64,000 nt of DNA from Chromobotia macracanthus (Eukaryota > Chordata > Actinopteri > Cypriniformes > Botiidae). The notes beneath the pieces are model-generated. The model searched no databases. It saw nothing but the letters and a program-made list of their open reading frames with translations, and was not told the origin of the DNA. The DNA is taken from the NCBI GenBank assembly GCA_036877525.1, contig JAZGTH010000009.1, positions 2,025,001-2,089,000 on the forward strand, written 5' to 3'. Shown here one piece after another: positions 20,252 through 31,965 of this stretch. Both the position numbers and the translations under genes were made by a program. Numbering within the stretch: position 1 is the first letter of the stretch; the number at the start of each line of letters is the position of its first letter.

Positions 20252-21050
20252 GGCTGTCACGGCAGTCTGTAGCGTATCGTTGCTTTATTGCGCGATCGGT
20301 CGTCGGTATTCGCCGCTTCAACGAGCACACCTGCTAACTACCGCGACTCCCTCACCGAGGGCCCCGCTCCAAACCACCGCAGGCCCGGCGTCCAAAATGC
20401 CCCCGTCCGCTCCGACAAGCACGGGGCGAATAGACGAGCAGCTCCCCACGTCCGGTGTTTCTAATGCACGGCAAGTCTCTGGTCTCACCGTAGCCGCCGT
20501 GGTGGAGCGGAACGGCGGAGAGATGATGCTCTCCGGGCGCGTCTACTTCCAGAAGGGCTGACGGACCGCACGCTCGCCGACTAACGGCGAGCTTCCGCGG
20601 CTAGCGCGCTGGCCCGTCCGCGCATCCTTAAGACATTAAAAGCCATCGAAAACCGCCCGCGATGCTTGTGAAACGCGCGCTGACAGCCTCCACCACGAAA
20701 CGAAGACGCGACGTTAAAACATCGCGCCGCGGCGAGTCGACGCGTGCTTCACTCAGGTCCGCTGCTCCCTTCTCTCCGCCGCGCGACTCGAAATTCCATC
20801 ATGGCTTCCCATTGAAAAGTGACGCGCGGCCAACATATCCTTCCGCCGTGTCAAATAGTCCCAACAACGCATCGTTTGCGTGAGCTGCGCTCGACTTTGA
20901 GAATTGAATCGATTTCGGTGTATTAAAAGATCGAATTAAATGCGCACGACGCGACGCTTGCGATCTTGGGCACAGAAATGCGCGGAAAGTTAATATTAGG
21001 GTTTGTTACGACAAGCGGAGGAGCATGGGCAGAGCACACACGGACTACTT

Positions 21051-21961
21051 TATGTTCCAGGGTCACGTGTCCACAGAAATGAAGGAAGTTTCCAATATTT
21101 TATATCAGTTTTAAAGGCAGTGGTGTGGATACAAATAAAAATAATTTTATGTTAAATTCAGAGAGGTTGTTGTTGTTGTTCTTGCTTTTACACAACATGA
21201 CGGGATGGATTTAACCTGTAACATATGTTCTATACATTAATAAAAAAAAAAGCCAGAATGCATACGTCTCCTCCATATGTCACGACCATCCTGCAATACA
21301 GGGCAGGAAATTACTGACACAAGCTCACCCGAGCACTAAAGTTAGTAATAACTGCACAAGTGCAATATTTATTCATTAGAAATCAACACATAGAAAGTGA
21401 CTGCGAGTGATCAATCAGACTGAAGCTTTATTTATTATGGTTATATGAAGAACTGATAATGGCACAGCATGCTCTTTATCAGTTGCTCGTGTCTGCTTTT
21501 TGCCCCCAAGGGCGGAACGGAGGCAAAAACTTCCAGCCGCCTTTCAGACGGTGCAGCGCCATCTGCCGGAGCAACCCGGAATCACACGAGAAAAGCCGAA
21601 AACCTTCAGCATCTCTGACCTGCTTTTCCAGATCAACCCCGTTAATGTTCTCCGTGTAAAGAAAACATTTTGTTCGGTGTAAAGTTTAATTTGTAACATC
21701 GTTTTATCAACCTCGTTTAAAAGAAATACAAAATTAGCAGGTTGCCTGCAATTCTCAGTGCTTTCTCTATAGTACCAAACCTAAACCTAAACAGTGAAGG
21801 CAGAATGTGAAGAGTAAGCAGGAGTTACATTAAAAAACAAAAATGAAATCAATAAAAATAGCTCAGTAAATAACAATAACCCTTACACCTCCATTCACAG
21901 ATACTGTAATAGTCTATTTAATTGTATATCTGCTATAATTATCTACCATTTTTATAAAATA
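21051..21961. other. Intergenic between pten promoter and atad1 relic
   Basis: AT-rich sequence with a (tgt)n run near 21167 and no supported gene. Two small plus-strand frames around 21459-21682 overlap each other in different frames and show no motif. Confidence 0.4.
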
Positions 21962-22110
21962 GTTTACATTTATGCATTTGGCAGACGCAAAAAAAGCAAC
22001 TAGTCTGAATAGTGCAATCATTCAATTTGATTCACATTTGATCAGTATGTGTGTTCCCTGGGAATCAAACCCACAACCTAATGCAATGCTTCACCAGCTG
22101 CGCTAGAGAA
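21962..22110 (-). mobile_element. tRNA-derived SINE (HE1-like), minus
   Basis: Reading the plus strand: acatttatgcatttggcaga, then gtatgtgtgttccctgggaa, aaacccacaacc and caccagctgcgctagag. This is the reverse complement of the HE1-type SINE consensus. It sits directly upstream of the atad1 relic. Confidence 0.75.
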
Positions 22111-22291
22111 ATACTGTAACAAAATAATCAGCATTAAGATTTCCTGAAAAGTCTGAACTGAAAGACACGGAAAGTCATGGATAGAGGCTTCTCCAGCCAC
22201 CCAGTGGTAAGGAAGAAGATGAAATGTCTGGGTAGAGTGTCTCCTCTCAACTACACACACATTTTGAGGTGGATTACTTTATCTTCTCAAG

Positions 22292-22771
22292 AGTTTTGCT
22301 GTACGGGCCTCCAGGATGTGGACAAACTCTTATAGCCAAAGCTACTGCCAAAGAGACTGGATTCTGCTTTATGAACCTACAGCCGTCCACTCTCTCTGTC
22401 ATACGGCACGGAGAGTCCCAGCAGCTCGCCGCAGCTGTGTTCTCTCTGGCCATCAAAGATGCACGGAGACGCCGCACTTCTCTGTGAGTGGAGAAAGATA
22501 AACTAGACAAACAGCTCACAGATTTATCCTTTGACTGCATTTCACTGAATATGTTTTATATGCATTATATGCATTCATTTAAACGGGCAAGAAATTAAGT
22601 CTATGAAGTAATTAAGTATTTTTCTTATTTGACAGTGCAGAGCAAGATTACATCCGTCCCATTAGTCCAGATGACTTACAAAAGGCAATCCTGAAGAGGA
22701 GGAAGTCCAGATCTGCAGGAGGCATTTATCCCTGTAACACTGGACTGAATGTGCTACTGCTGCTGTTTTAA
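22292..22771 (+). pseudogene. atad1: Decayed ATAD1 (Msp1-type AAA ATPase) fragment
   Basis: Intact ATAD1 extracts mislocalised tail-anchored proteins from mitochondrial and peroxisomal membranes. Two pieces survive. At 22292-22487 VLLYGPPGCGQTLIAKATAK... matches the Walker A exon, but the catalytic lysine of GPPGCGKT is Gln, the TDKWYGES stretch reads SVIRHGES, and the frame runs into a stop. At 22636-22771, after a good acceptor (tttgacag), DYIRPISPDDLQKAILKRRK matches the C-terminal helix region. The exons between them, with Walker B, sensor and arginine finger, are missing; only about 150 bases separate the pieces. The position between pten and papss2 is where ATAD1 lies in human. Confidence 0.88.
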
Positions 22772-24285
22772 AACTAACATGAACAGAATTTGTCATGTTC
22801 TGCATAAGAGTAAACTCGGGATCTGTAAACGGTTGAATGGATGTTTTTTTTGCAGTATTATTTCCCTCTTATTTTGCTGTCCAATCATTGTGTCTGAGTA
22901 TGGATATATTCAGTAGTTTTCTTCTGCTCCATAGTTTGTCACACTCAAGAAAGGTTGATGTAGCTGGGTTCACTGTACAGTTAAGTACTTCCAGTTATCT
23001 AAATAGTATCTGATATTTGCCTCCTAAAAAAAGAACAGCTATAGGTAACATGAATTAGGCTTGTTTGTAAGTGCAGAGAAACTCTGTATCCATAAACATG
23101 ATTTTAACTCATATTACTGAATTGTTAGAGGAGATTACAGATAAATCTTTTAATTTAGCCCAGAACAGAGTGATGTGATGGAGTATAAATATTTGCAAAA
23201 CATTAAATATGATTGCACTAAAATATTTGATTTGTTGTGTTGAAGTGAAAGCTGTTTTATAAGCCTGTGTGTGGAAAGTGGAATGAAAGCATAAATGAAA
23301 CTGTCCTGAGATGGCAAGAAAGGAACAAAATGTAAAATGTATTTTATGTCATTAGGTTTTCTAATTAATAAGCAATAACCTGCAGCTGCTCTTTTCATTT
23401 GAAATGAGTACTTCTGTAATGTGGTAACAGTGTTTTGTTTATGTTGTACAAGAACTGAATGGTCATGGGTTTGTGTCTTAATGGATTTATTGGCATTATT
23501 ATTGCTTGCACATTTCACCAAATATTGTATCAAATGATAAACTGTTAACAGGTTTGTACAAAAGGTAAAAACACATTTCATGTACGATAACAAGTGTATG
23601 TCCGTTAAGATGGTAAGGCAATAAATACACTCTTGTTCCTTCACATTGGATTCGTCAAGCGTCTTTAAATCTTTTTCACATTTATATGTTACTCTTTACA
23701 GTAAGACGTTCATTTGGGAATGTTCAAAAATATAACAGCATTGCCAAATTTACATTAAGCTTAAGGATGTACACTAAAACAAATAATTGACTGTAGATGT
23801 TTTACAAATTCATCTGTGGATATAATTTCCTTGCAGAACATCTATAATTCTTATAAAGAAATTTATAAAACTGTATAAAAGTGATTAAATACAAGACATT
23901 CTCCACAACCAGAGTCGGAATACTGTCAAGATTAACGAGCGGTCTTGTTTTAAAAAATTCCAGTTGAGGTAGGAAAATATTGGTCTTGTTATTCTAAGAC
24001 ATTTAGATTTGCTTCTCAATATCACATCTGAAACAGCATCAGCTGAGATGTAGTCCATGTGTGCACGGAATATTCATAGTCATTTGCAGGGAATAAATAT
24101 AGATAACATTTGTCAAAATGTGTAGCATGAGTCTATAGGTTTTATACCTTTTTTTTTAATACAGTCTCGTTATACTGTAGGTTTGTAGTATATATAATGC
24201 ATCCTCCTATAAACCTATTTCTGTAATGGCTAAAGAAATAGATTATACAGAGCTTTACTGTACTGTACAGGCCAGTGGCTGCTGT
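22772..24285 (-). other. papss2 3'UTR and intergenic sequence
   Basis: AT-rich, non-coding. The minus strand reads AATAAA at 23486-23491, about 800 bases past the papss2 stop, which is a plausible cleavage signal for that gene. A 164-codon frame on the minus strand at 23150-23644 covers the same ground but has no recognisable motif and is probably chance. Confidence 0.5.
23486..23491 (-). terminator. papss2: Poly(A) signal, papss2
   Basis: Canonical AATAAA on the minus strand about 800 bases downstream of the papss2 stop codon; the assignment to this gene is inferred from position. Confidence 0.35.
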
Positions 24286-27200
24286 TCACTGGTCCTTCTG
24301 CAGGGAGCCGTAGTACTCAGCAAGAACTTTCCATGCTTTGGGAGCCATGAAACCATCTGGAGGATTTTCTCCACTGCGGGCCAGACTCCGCATTTTAGTC
24401 CCTGAGATGAACTCAAATTCCTCATGTCTGAAAACAAAAACATGTTGATTTGAGTTCTTTATCAGCATGTGAAGCTCCAGACAATGATTAAAACATTGTA
24501 AACATTGTAAACAGAATATTGTAAACTTTAAGTGCCTGAGAGCTGAATGAAGAGCACACCTTTCTTTGTCATAGAAGTCCATGGCTTTCTTAACTTTATT
24601 GTACGCAGCAACTCTGAAGGGAATAATCTCTAGAGAGGTCAGGCCTGGTGCCATAGTCAGCACTTTTCCACCATGTGTGGGCTCATAAAGGTCCTGCTTT
24701 GTCTCTGGATGGGTCATACCTGCTGGGTCTCGTCCTACAATGTAAAAATTGGCCCCGGCAATCATGCGGGCCCGACAATGCCACTGCACCTATAAGGGCA
24801 AGAAACAATTTATAAAATAAATCTCATACAGGTTTAAAAGTGGTTTGCATTTCAATTTAAATAAATGGTATAGGAAAAGCTGCATACGATTTTTAACTCT
24901 CTCAATTTTGTCAAAACTACTGTGACCAACAGAAGCCAAACAGAATTGCAAAACAGGCCTTCAAAAATACATGACTAAAACCTGCAGAATAATATGCAAT
25001 ATTCTTGTTTTTCAGAGAAAATCTGTCATGATCACAAGAACAATGTGTTGATGGAAAATCCTTGTGTACCCTGAGAATCAAACCCACAACCAGTTCAATG
25101 CTCTACCAGTTGAGGAACATTGTGTTGCATGTAACAATGTAACATGTTAAGCAACAGTCTGACCTCTGTAGGCCCGGCATACATCATCGGTGATGGGAAA
25201 ATGGCCACGATGGTGTTTGCGGGATCCAGCACGCCTTCCTCCAGCACAGCAGCGTGCTGCCTCATGCGCCAGTGCAGCGGTACGTCATCCTCTTTGGTCC
25301 AGCCGCCCAGAGGGTGCAGCAGCAGCACGGGGTTCTTGTAGCCTCGATTGAGCAGATGTCGCTTGGTGTCCTGCATCAGCAGCGTGTGGCCGTTGTGCAC
25401 AGGATTACGCAGCTGGAAGGCAAAGACTACATCTGCAGGAAAGACATGCAATATGTCACATGCTACAGGCCTGACTACATTTGTGAGACAAACATTTGTG
25501 AGTACAGCAAAGCAAAATTCACATGGTCAAAGTTAACATTCAAATAACAAAACAAATGTTTTGAACTAGTGTTACATTTATGACTCCCTCACTACAAGGT
25601 TATATTAGCTTTATAACTAAGACAAAAATACAAAATGTTTCTTTACACTTAAAAAGTAACAGTTGTACTAAGAGTTGGATTAGTAGTTTTTATCCTTAGA
25701 TTCCACATTTTTCTCTTCCATGGCTTAAATTTTTTTACCCGCTCTCATTTCCTTAAATTTCTGTCTTAGCTCGCGTGGAGTGAGACGGTACTGATCGAGA
25801 CCGTCATTCCACTTGATTCGCTCCGACACCTCCAGATCTCCACCGGCCAGCCAATCACCATCCTCCATTACCATCTACACAAAGCAGAGCAGGTATTGTG
25901 TAATTAGCATCAGCAAGCAAAACATACAGTATGTACAGTCATAAAAGCAGAGATGTCGGCTTACCTTAATGTATGGATGTTTGGGGCATGTTGTCCCCCA
26001 CTGCCTGGCACACCTCTCTTCCTTACGATGCTCATAAAACTCAGGGTTGCGCATGATCGCCACCTTGCGACCTCTGAACTCCAGGACAAAAGCAGCACAA
26101 CCGTCCAGCCTTTCCTTGTCATCCTTGGATACTGGCAGCACGATGGGCACAGACATGTTTATGGTCCCACCTAAACATTAATTTAGGTTACTTCTAAATG
26201 ACAGTCTAGACAAGACTTGTTTTGAAGAGGAAGATCTCCGTCTTTGGGGTTGTTGGTTGGGTCTTTACCATCAAGCAAAGTTCCAAAGTGTAAGACCTGC
26301 AGATATTCTCTCTCTCGCATGAAACCTCTCAGTGGAGTCGCCCATCCTTCAGCCAGAACCTGTACCCACTGCAAATCCAGCTACAGAAGCGCAAACAGAA
26401 CTTCACGTTAATTGCATTTATGCATCTGACAAACACTTTCATCCTGAATGACTTACGGTGCATTCAAAATATACGTTATTTATTGATTGATTTTAATCTG
26501 CACGTGTCCCCTGGGAACTGAACCCACTACTTTTCCGGCGCTAGTGAATTAAATTTTTCAAGTTAATTCTGTTGAACACTGTCAGTGGAATGTACATTAT
26601 GCACTTTCAAAAAAAAAACAAGTTACCATGAGTGAACTGAACTGTGATGAAACAGCTGTGGTGTCATGAGGTTGATTTCCACAGTGGTGAGGTCTTACCT
26701 CTGTGATGGTTACAGCGGGGAGTATATTGGCATCACTCAGTACCCGGTCCAGCTTGTTTTCAGGAACAAACAGCTCATTCACTTCCTCTGTCACACCAGT
26801 GGGAACGATATCCTGTATAAACGTCAGTGTTGTTAAACTAGTTATTTGAAATTGATGGGTTGGAGTCCACTTTGTGGCAGAGACGTAGAGGTTACTGTGT
26901 CAGAACACAGAGATCCGTTTGAAGACGAGAAACGAAACACTGACCCACCTGTTCCCTCAAAAGCTCCACCAGCTGCTGAATACAGTCATTCACAGTGAGC
27001 TCTCCCGTCTTCAACACCAGCTCGGGGGATTCTGGTTTCTCATAGTCTGAATCTATTCCTGTAAAACCTACGTGATATGAAACACAGCAGTTAAAACATG
27101 TCTAGCTTTTCTAGGTGCTCTCTATGAATTATTTTACTTAGATAGGATAAAATCTAACTCTATGTAAATCACATTACTGAAAATTTTGATGACTGCATTG

Positions 27201-29188
27201 AACTTTAAAGACTTTTACATTTTTAAGGTTTACACTTTCTGTTTTAAAAAACTTTCCGCACTTATGCAGAATGTTCAGTCGTTTCCCTGAACATTCTAAA
27301 ACATTGTGGAATTGGTTCAGCCAATGACATGACTATGGGGGTGGGACTATCTGTTTATCTGACCAATAAAAGAGAGGGAAGACAACATCATTAAATTGTT
27401 TGTTTAGTGATGCTAGAGGCAAGAATTCATACATTGTAATACAAAAGTATAACAAGCTTTGTTAAGGTCAGACTGATGTCATATAAAATTACCTTTAATT
27501 TCTCCAGCACGCGCCTTTTTATAAAGTCCTTTCACATCTCTGCTCTCACATATCTCCAGCGGGGCATTTACAAACACCTCAAAGAACGGCAGACCTGCGC
27601 TCTCGTGGATCTTCCTGGCTTCATTTCGATCCTGTTGTGAGACAGTGCACGTATGAAACCATTGGCTCAGCCTATCCCGTTTCGGATAATTTCGGATACT
27701 GTTACATAATTCAGGAACTTGGCATAATATCGTCATACCTTAGTAAATGGAGAAATGAAACTAGTGATGCAAACCAGCCCGGCATCCGCAAACAGTTTGG
27801 CCACCTCTGCGATACGTCGGATGTTCTCCTCCCTGTCCGCTGCTGTGAAGCCCAGGTTCTTGTTCAAGCCATGTCGGATGTTGTCTCCATCCAGCGAATA
27901 GCAGGGAATTGCATGAGAAACCAGATATTCCTCCAAAGCAAATCCTATAGTAGTTTTTCCTGCACCAGACAGTCCTGTAGGACAAAGTCGTTGAGATGAA
28001 CCACATTAAGTGAATTTAATCACATTGCTGTAGTTTATGAAATTTTCTCCTGAAGGTCTGACCAGAAATTCTCACCAGTAAGCCAGACAGTACAGCCGCG
28101 AAAACCGCCTCTGGTGCCGACCACTTGGCCACGTTTGCTTCTGCTGACATGGTGAGCCTGGTACACAACATTGGTTGCTCTCTGCAAGTCCTTTAAACAA
28201 ACAAAAAGGTAGACAAACAAGATCTGCTTCATACGAGTAAGCAAGTATACACAGGAGAACAGTTTTACATTGTGCAATCTAAATCTACGCCAGGGCCTTA
28301 TTTCTTATCATCCAACCAAAAATAATGACAACAAACATCACACAACACAGAAGGCTTTAGGGGGACAATGGATGAGATTCAGGAACGTGTTTAACTTCAT
28401 GAGAACAGGAGGTGCATTCACCTCTCATCTGAGCGATGACCAAGAGTTACCAAAGAACACACAAAACCTTGTTTTCTTTGGAACCGACTGATTTCTTTGG
28501 AACTCGGTTCTTGTGTAATATCATATTCCCGCATGTCTGGTTCTGTCATCAGTATTGAGAGATCAGCTAAAGGAGAACTACAGAAACAAACCGAGCCATT
28601 CATACAGACACATGGACAAGCAGCCAGCAGTAGCTGAAACAGGGACATTGAGCTGCTCCTCTTCCGGCTCCTCCAGGCTTCAGAGAAACAAGAAATCCCA
28701 GACTGGTTTACACATAACCCTACGGTGTTTGATTTTTAATACTTCTCCCTTTGCCACAGGACATGCAAAAGTCTGCCTTCATAATGAACTAAATTACACA
28801 TAATGTGCCCATATAAATAACCAACATGCTATAATAGTTTTGCTTCTAGCACATAACAGATGCACTTGTTCTATTATAATATTATTGAACGTGTTCATCA
28901 TTCATTCAAAAGTTTATTGGTGGTTTTCTATAAAAGTACCACCATGTCAAATCTGTATTGCTCAAAGCGTTTCATAAATAAAGGTGCCTTTTATTATAGG
29001 CAAACTAAACACCAGACACAGAATAAAATCTGATTTCAGTGTGATGTTGAGTCGGACAATGTTAATCATTAAACACATCATCGACTGCATCACATTTAAA
29101 GGCCAGTGACGACACACTGAGAAGTTCAACGGGGAAGAAAGTAAACGAGAAAGAAACGTACCGTTTTCTGCTTTTTTAACGCGGACAT
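24286..29188 (-). CDS. papss2: PAPS synthase 2 (APS kinase-ATP sulfurylase)
   Basis: The bifunctional enzyme makes PAPS, the universal sulfate donor: a C-terminal ATP sulfurylase forms APS and an N-terminal APS kinase phosphorylates it. Twelve coding exons on the minus strand: 29162-29188, 28076-28181, 27739-27974, 27493-27631, 26949-27067, 26699-26812, 26269-26380, 25965-26170, 25739-25874, 25164-25432, 24560-24789, 24286-24427. They join in frame to 611 codons (human 614). The kinase P-loop GLSGAGKTT spans the exon 2/3 junction and DGDNIRHGLN follows; the sulfurylase has QLRNPVHNGH (HxGH) in exon 10 and GRDPAG in exon 11. The start MSALKKQKT matches the length and style of the human MSGIKKQKT. 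It is the third member of the pten-atad1-papss2 block. The teleost a/b paralogue is not resolved. Confidence 0.96.
25062..25126 (-). mobile_element. SINE fragment (HE1-like), minus
   Basis: The plus strand reads gaatcaaacccacaacc then aatgctctaccagttgagg, the reverse complement of the tRNA-related head of the HE1-type SINE. Only the head survives. It lies in a papss2 intron. Confidence 0.65.
26408..26550 (-). mobile_element. tRNA-derived SINE (HE1-like), minus
   Basis: The plus strand reads tgcatttatgcatctgacaa, gacttacggtgcattca, cccctgggaactgaaccca: the reverse-complement consensus of the same SINE, diverged. It lies in the papss2 intron between exons 6 and 7. Confidence 0.7.
27290..27390. 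repeat. Short interspersed repeat, diverged
   Basis: The stretch ggttcagccaatgacatgac ... gggactatctgttta ... accaataaaag shares gggactatctgttt with the hairpin at 63397-63463 in ccz1. Small shared segment; family unknown. Confidence 0.35.
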
Positions 29189-29340
29189 CACGACACGAAC
29201 AAGTCGCAGAAGTTTGATGAGAAAGTTTGATGAGAAAGTTTGATGATGAGAAAGTTTGATGAGAAAGTTTGGCGAACCGGACACGTCGCACCGCAGCTCT
29301 TCCGGAGCTCCTCCCACCCGCTGACGTCACACCCACGACA
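29189..29340 (-). promoter_or_regulatory. papss2: papss2 5'UTR and promoter with CRE
   Basis: Directly upstream of the papss2 ATG a 13-base unit (gatgagaaagttt on the plus strand) is repeated about four times at 29215-29275, giving a pyrimidine-rich leader in the transcript. A perfect CRE palindrome TGACGTCA lies at 29322-29329 in a CG-containing stretch, a sound promoter-proximal position about 135 bases from the start codon. Confidence 0.5.
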
Positions 29341-30954
29341 CCTCACTCTCAAACTTTATTAAAGCTGCAAACTTTCACGGATCAAAATGAACAAACTCTG
29401 TTAGCGAGTTAATAATGAAGCATGTAAAGTAACCTGCCATTTGTGTTTCAAACAGAGATGGAGATATAAGCGATACAAGGCAGAACATAATAAACATGAA
29501 CGTTCATTCATTCATTTATTCTCTCAGCCTGCTTGTCCTCTGCAGGATCTGTATGCTTCTTTATACAAAATACAGTGTTCATCTTAAATACCAACTTAAC
29601 TTTTACAAAGGAGTTATTTGTTCATTGTTTCCAACACAAAGAAATAAATAGATGTGTAACCTTTAAACCGCATCTCTTTTGAGTGCTTTGAGCAAAGAAT
29701 AAAGTTTACAAATGACGTCACAAATTAAAAATATATTCCATACACCCCCTTGGACTTTTGCTGGCACATAAAATGTTTAAACTAACAAACTGGACGTTCA
29801 ATCATAGAACCAAAAGAAAAGAAAACAGAAACAAAACTAACAGAAATGAAAGACACTTTAAAGATAAATTATAAAAAATTTGTATTTTATTGTATTATAA
29901 AAACAGTGTATTATAAAAAGCCTCTATTTCACAATTGTGCAATTCCTGTAATCCATCATTTCACAAGTTGTCTCACAGTTCAGTGTTGCCACTTTTAACT
30001 ACCTCCCCAAATCTGCTGGATTTAACAAATATGTGAATACACCTTTACATACTATAACACTGCATGTATTAAAGAAAATCACCAAAAGTAAAACTATATA
30101 CTAAAACTAAAGAATCATTTCTGTGTTTTATACCGGAATCCGCTAGGTGGCAGTGGTGTGCATCAGTTTATGTATTATATGTCTGTTGTCTGATATTATT
30201 GGTAACTCCAGCAAACTTGGCATATGTAATTTTATTTCTCCCATCTTGAACTCTTGGTCTTAGGTAAAAAAAACAGATGGGTCGCTACAAAGACAGATTC
30301 TCTTCTAAAACAACCAGTTGCTGGTTTGTTTTAATAAATGTACATTACATAGGGATGTAGTTGGGCAAGTAAGTAAAGATTGTGTGTGGTGTTTTTGGCT
30401 TTTAAAAGGAAAAGCTGAAAGATCAATTATTATTCCCACCCTGAAGCCCCAGTTGCCCTGCATCTAATTCAGTATAATTATCTCATATTCACTTACACCA
30501 CATTTTCTCAGACACAACTATTTACAATATTCAGCTTAATTTAACTGACACACAACCTGTACAAAATGAGTAAAAAAAAATATTTTTTATTTTTTACAAC
30601 AACAAAAGTCTTAAGACAGAATCCATGACACAAAACGAAATTTTAGAGAGATCATGATGTAAGTTTACTTGAAATTGTGTGACTAATATGTTGGCTGATC
30701 TGTGCTGTCTGGAAAACTGGAAAACTGGAAAACTGAGTCCCTGTATACTGTAGTTAATATAATGACCTGGGGTTCTACGTCATGCTGACGTCACTCTTCT
30801 GAAGGATGACGCTTATTACAGGGACCACGTGGCATGATTCTGAGTTTTCTATTAAAATAAACAAATGTCGTGAATTAAAGTAATGAAACACTACGGAGGT
30901 TATGTTCAAACGGGAATCAAAACCAAAATGAATTTGCTGCAACTTTTTCACATC
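29341..30954. other. Intergenic junction between the two gene blocks
   Basis: AT-rich and without genes. It holds a short copy of an interspersed repeat at about 29422-29470 (also near 48660 and 59937), a CTCF-like motif at 30140-30153, a triple ggaaaact run at about 30712-30735 and a second CRE palindrome TGACGTCA at 30786-30793. Confidence 0.5.
30140..30153 (+). promoter_or_regulatory. CTCF-like motif
   Basis: CCGCTAGGTGGCAG fits the core vertebrate CTCF consensus (CCASYAGRKGGCRS) at all but one position. It lies between the pten-papss2 block and the cyth3-ccz1 block, the natural place for a domain boundary. Confidence 0.45.
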
Positions 30955-31140
30955 ATTCATATATTCATATAATGATGGGCGGAGCGTTGGTGAATGAAGC
31001 CATTTCTTCTCACTTCACCTCAATGAGACAGAGAGAGAGAGAGACACAGAGAGAGAGAGAGATAGAGAGAGACAGAAAGACAGAGAGAGAGAGACACAGA
31101 GAGAGAGAGAGAGACAGAGAGAGAGAGACACAAAGAGAGA

Positions 31141-31184
<44 letters not shown>

Positions 31185-31578
31185 CAGAGAGAGAGAGACA
31201 CAGAGAGAGAGAGAGAGAGAGACAGAGAGAGAGACAGAGAGAGACACACAGAGAGAGAGAGACACAGAGAGAGAGAGAGAGACACAGAGAGAGACACAGA
31301 GAGAGACACAGAGAAGAGAGAGAGAGAGAGAGAAGACACAGAGAAGAGAGAGAGAAGAAGAGAGAGAGAGAGACACAGAGAGAGACAAGAGGAGAGAGAG
31401 AAAAGAAAAAAATCATTATATATTCATATATTCATATAATGATGGGCGGAGCGTTGGTGAATGAAGCCATTTCTTCTCACTTCACCTCAATGAGACAGAG
31501 AGAGAGAGAGACACAGAGAGAGAGAGAGATAGAGAGAGACAGAAAGACAGAGAGAGAGAGACACAGAGAGAGAGAGAA
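30955..31578. repeat. GA-rich microsatellite within a 467-bp tandem duplication
   Basis: About 155 bases starting attcatatattcatataatg and running into (GA)n occur twice, at 30955-31110 and 31422-31577, offset by 467 bases and essentially identical. Between them is a GA/CAGA-rich microsatellite. The open frames in it encode only Arg-Glu or Ser-Leu repeats and are not taken as genes. Confidence 0.85.
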
Positions 31579-31822
31579 AGACATTGTGTCTTTATCAGAA
31601 CTGCAAATGTGTCTGTCGTACCAGTTTTACAATTGCTTTGTTCTGAGCTACAGCCCAACAAAAAGATGAGATAGTGAGTTCTGGTTCTCCTGAGGTGTCG
31701 TCTGGCAGCAGGCAGGACACAGGAAGTGGTCAAAACCTCATCAATGCTGTGACTTCCACAGCGGAGATCTGAAAGACACTGGGCCTGGAGAATCGGCCTG
31801 TGGTCAATGTAATGTAAACCTA

Positions 31823-31965
31823 TGTAGTTATTGCTGCAGCTCAACTGGTTGAGCATTATGCTTGCAACACCAAGGGCATGGGTTCGATTTTGTCTACAAC
31901 TGTATACCTTCACTGCACTGACTGCTTTAAATGAACACATTTGTCAGATGTATAAATGTAAACAG
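31823..31965 (+). mobile_element. tRNA-derived SINE (HE1-like)
   Basis: tgctgcagctcaactggttg, gggcatgggttcgatttt, then the tail acatttgtcagatgtataaa identify a diverged plus-strand copy of the HE1-type SINE. Confidence 0.7.

Noticed and set aside
23150..23644. 164-codon minus-strand frame downstream of papss2
   Set aside because: AT-rich, no domain, lies in the probable 3'UTR and contains a poly(A) signal.
30972..31439. Long frames encoding Arg-Glu or Ser-Leu repeats
   Set aside because: They are translations of the GA microsatellite in several frames on both strands.
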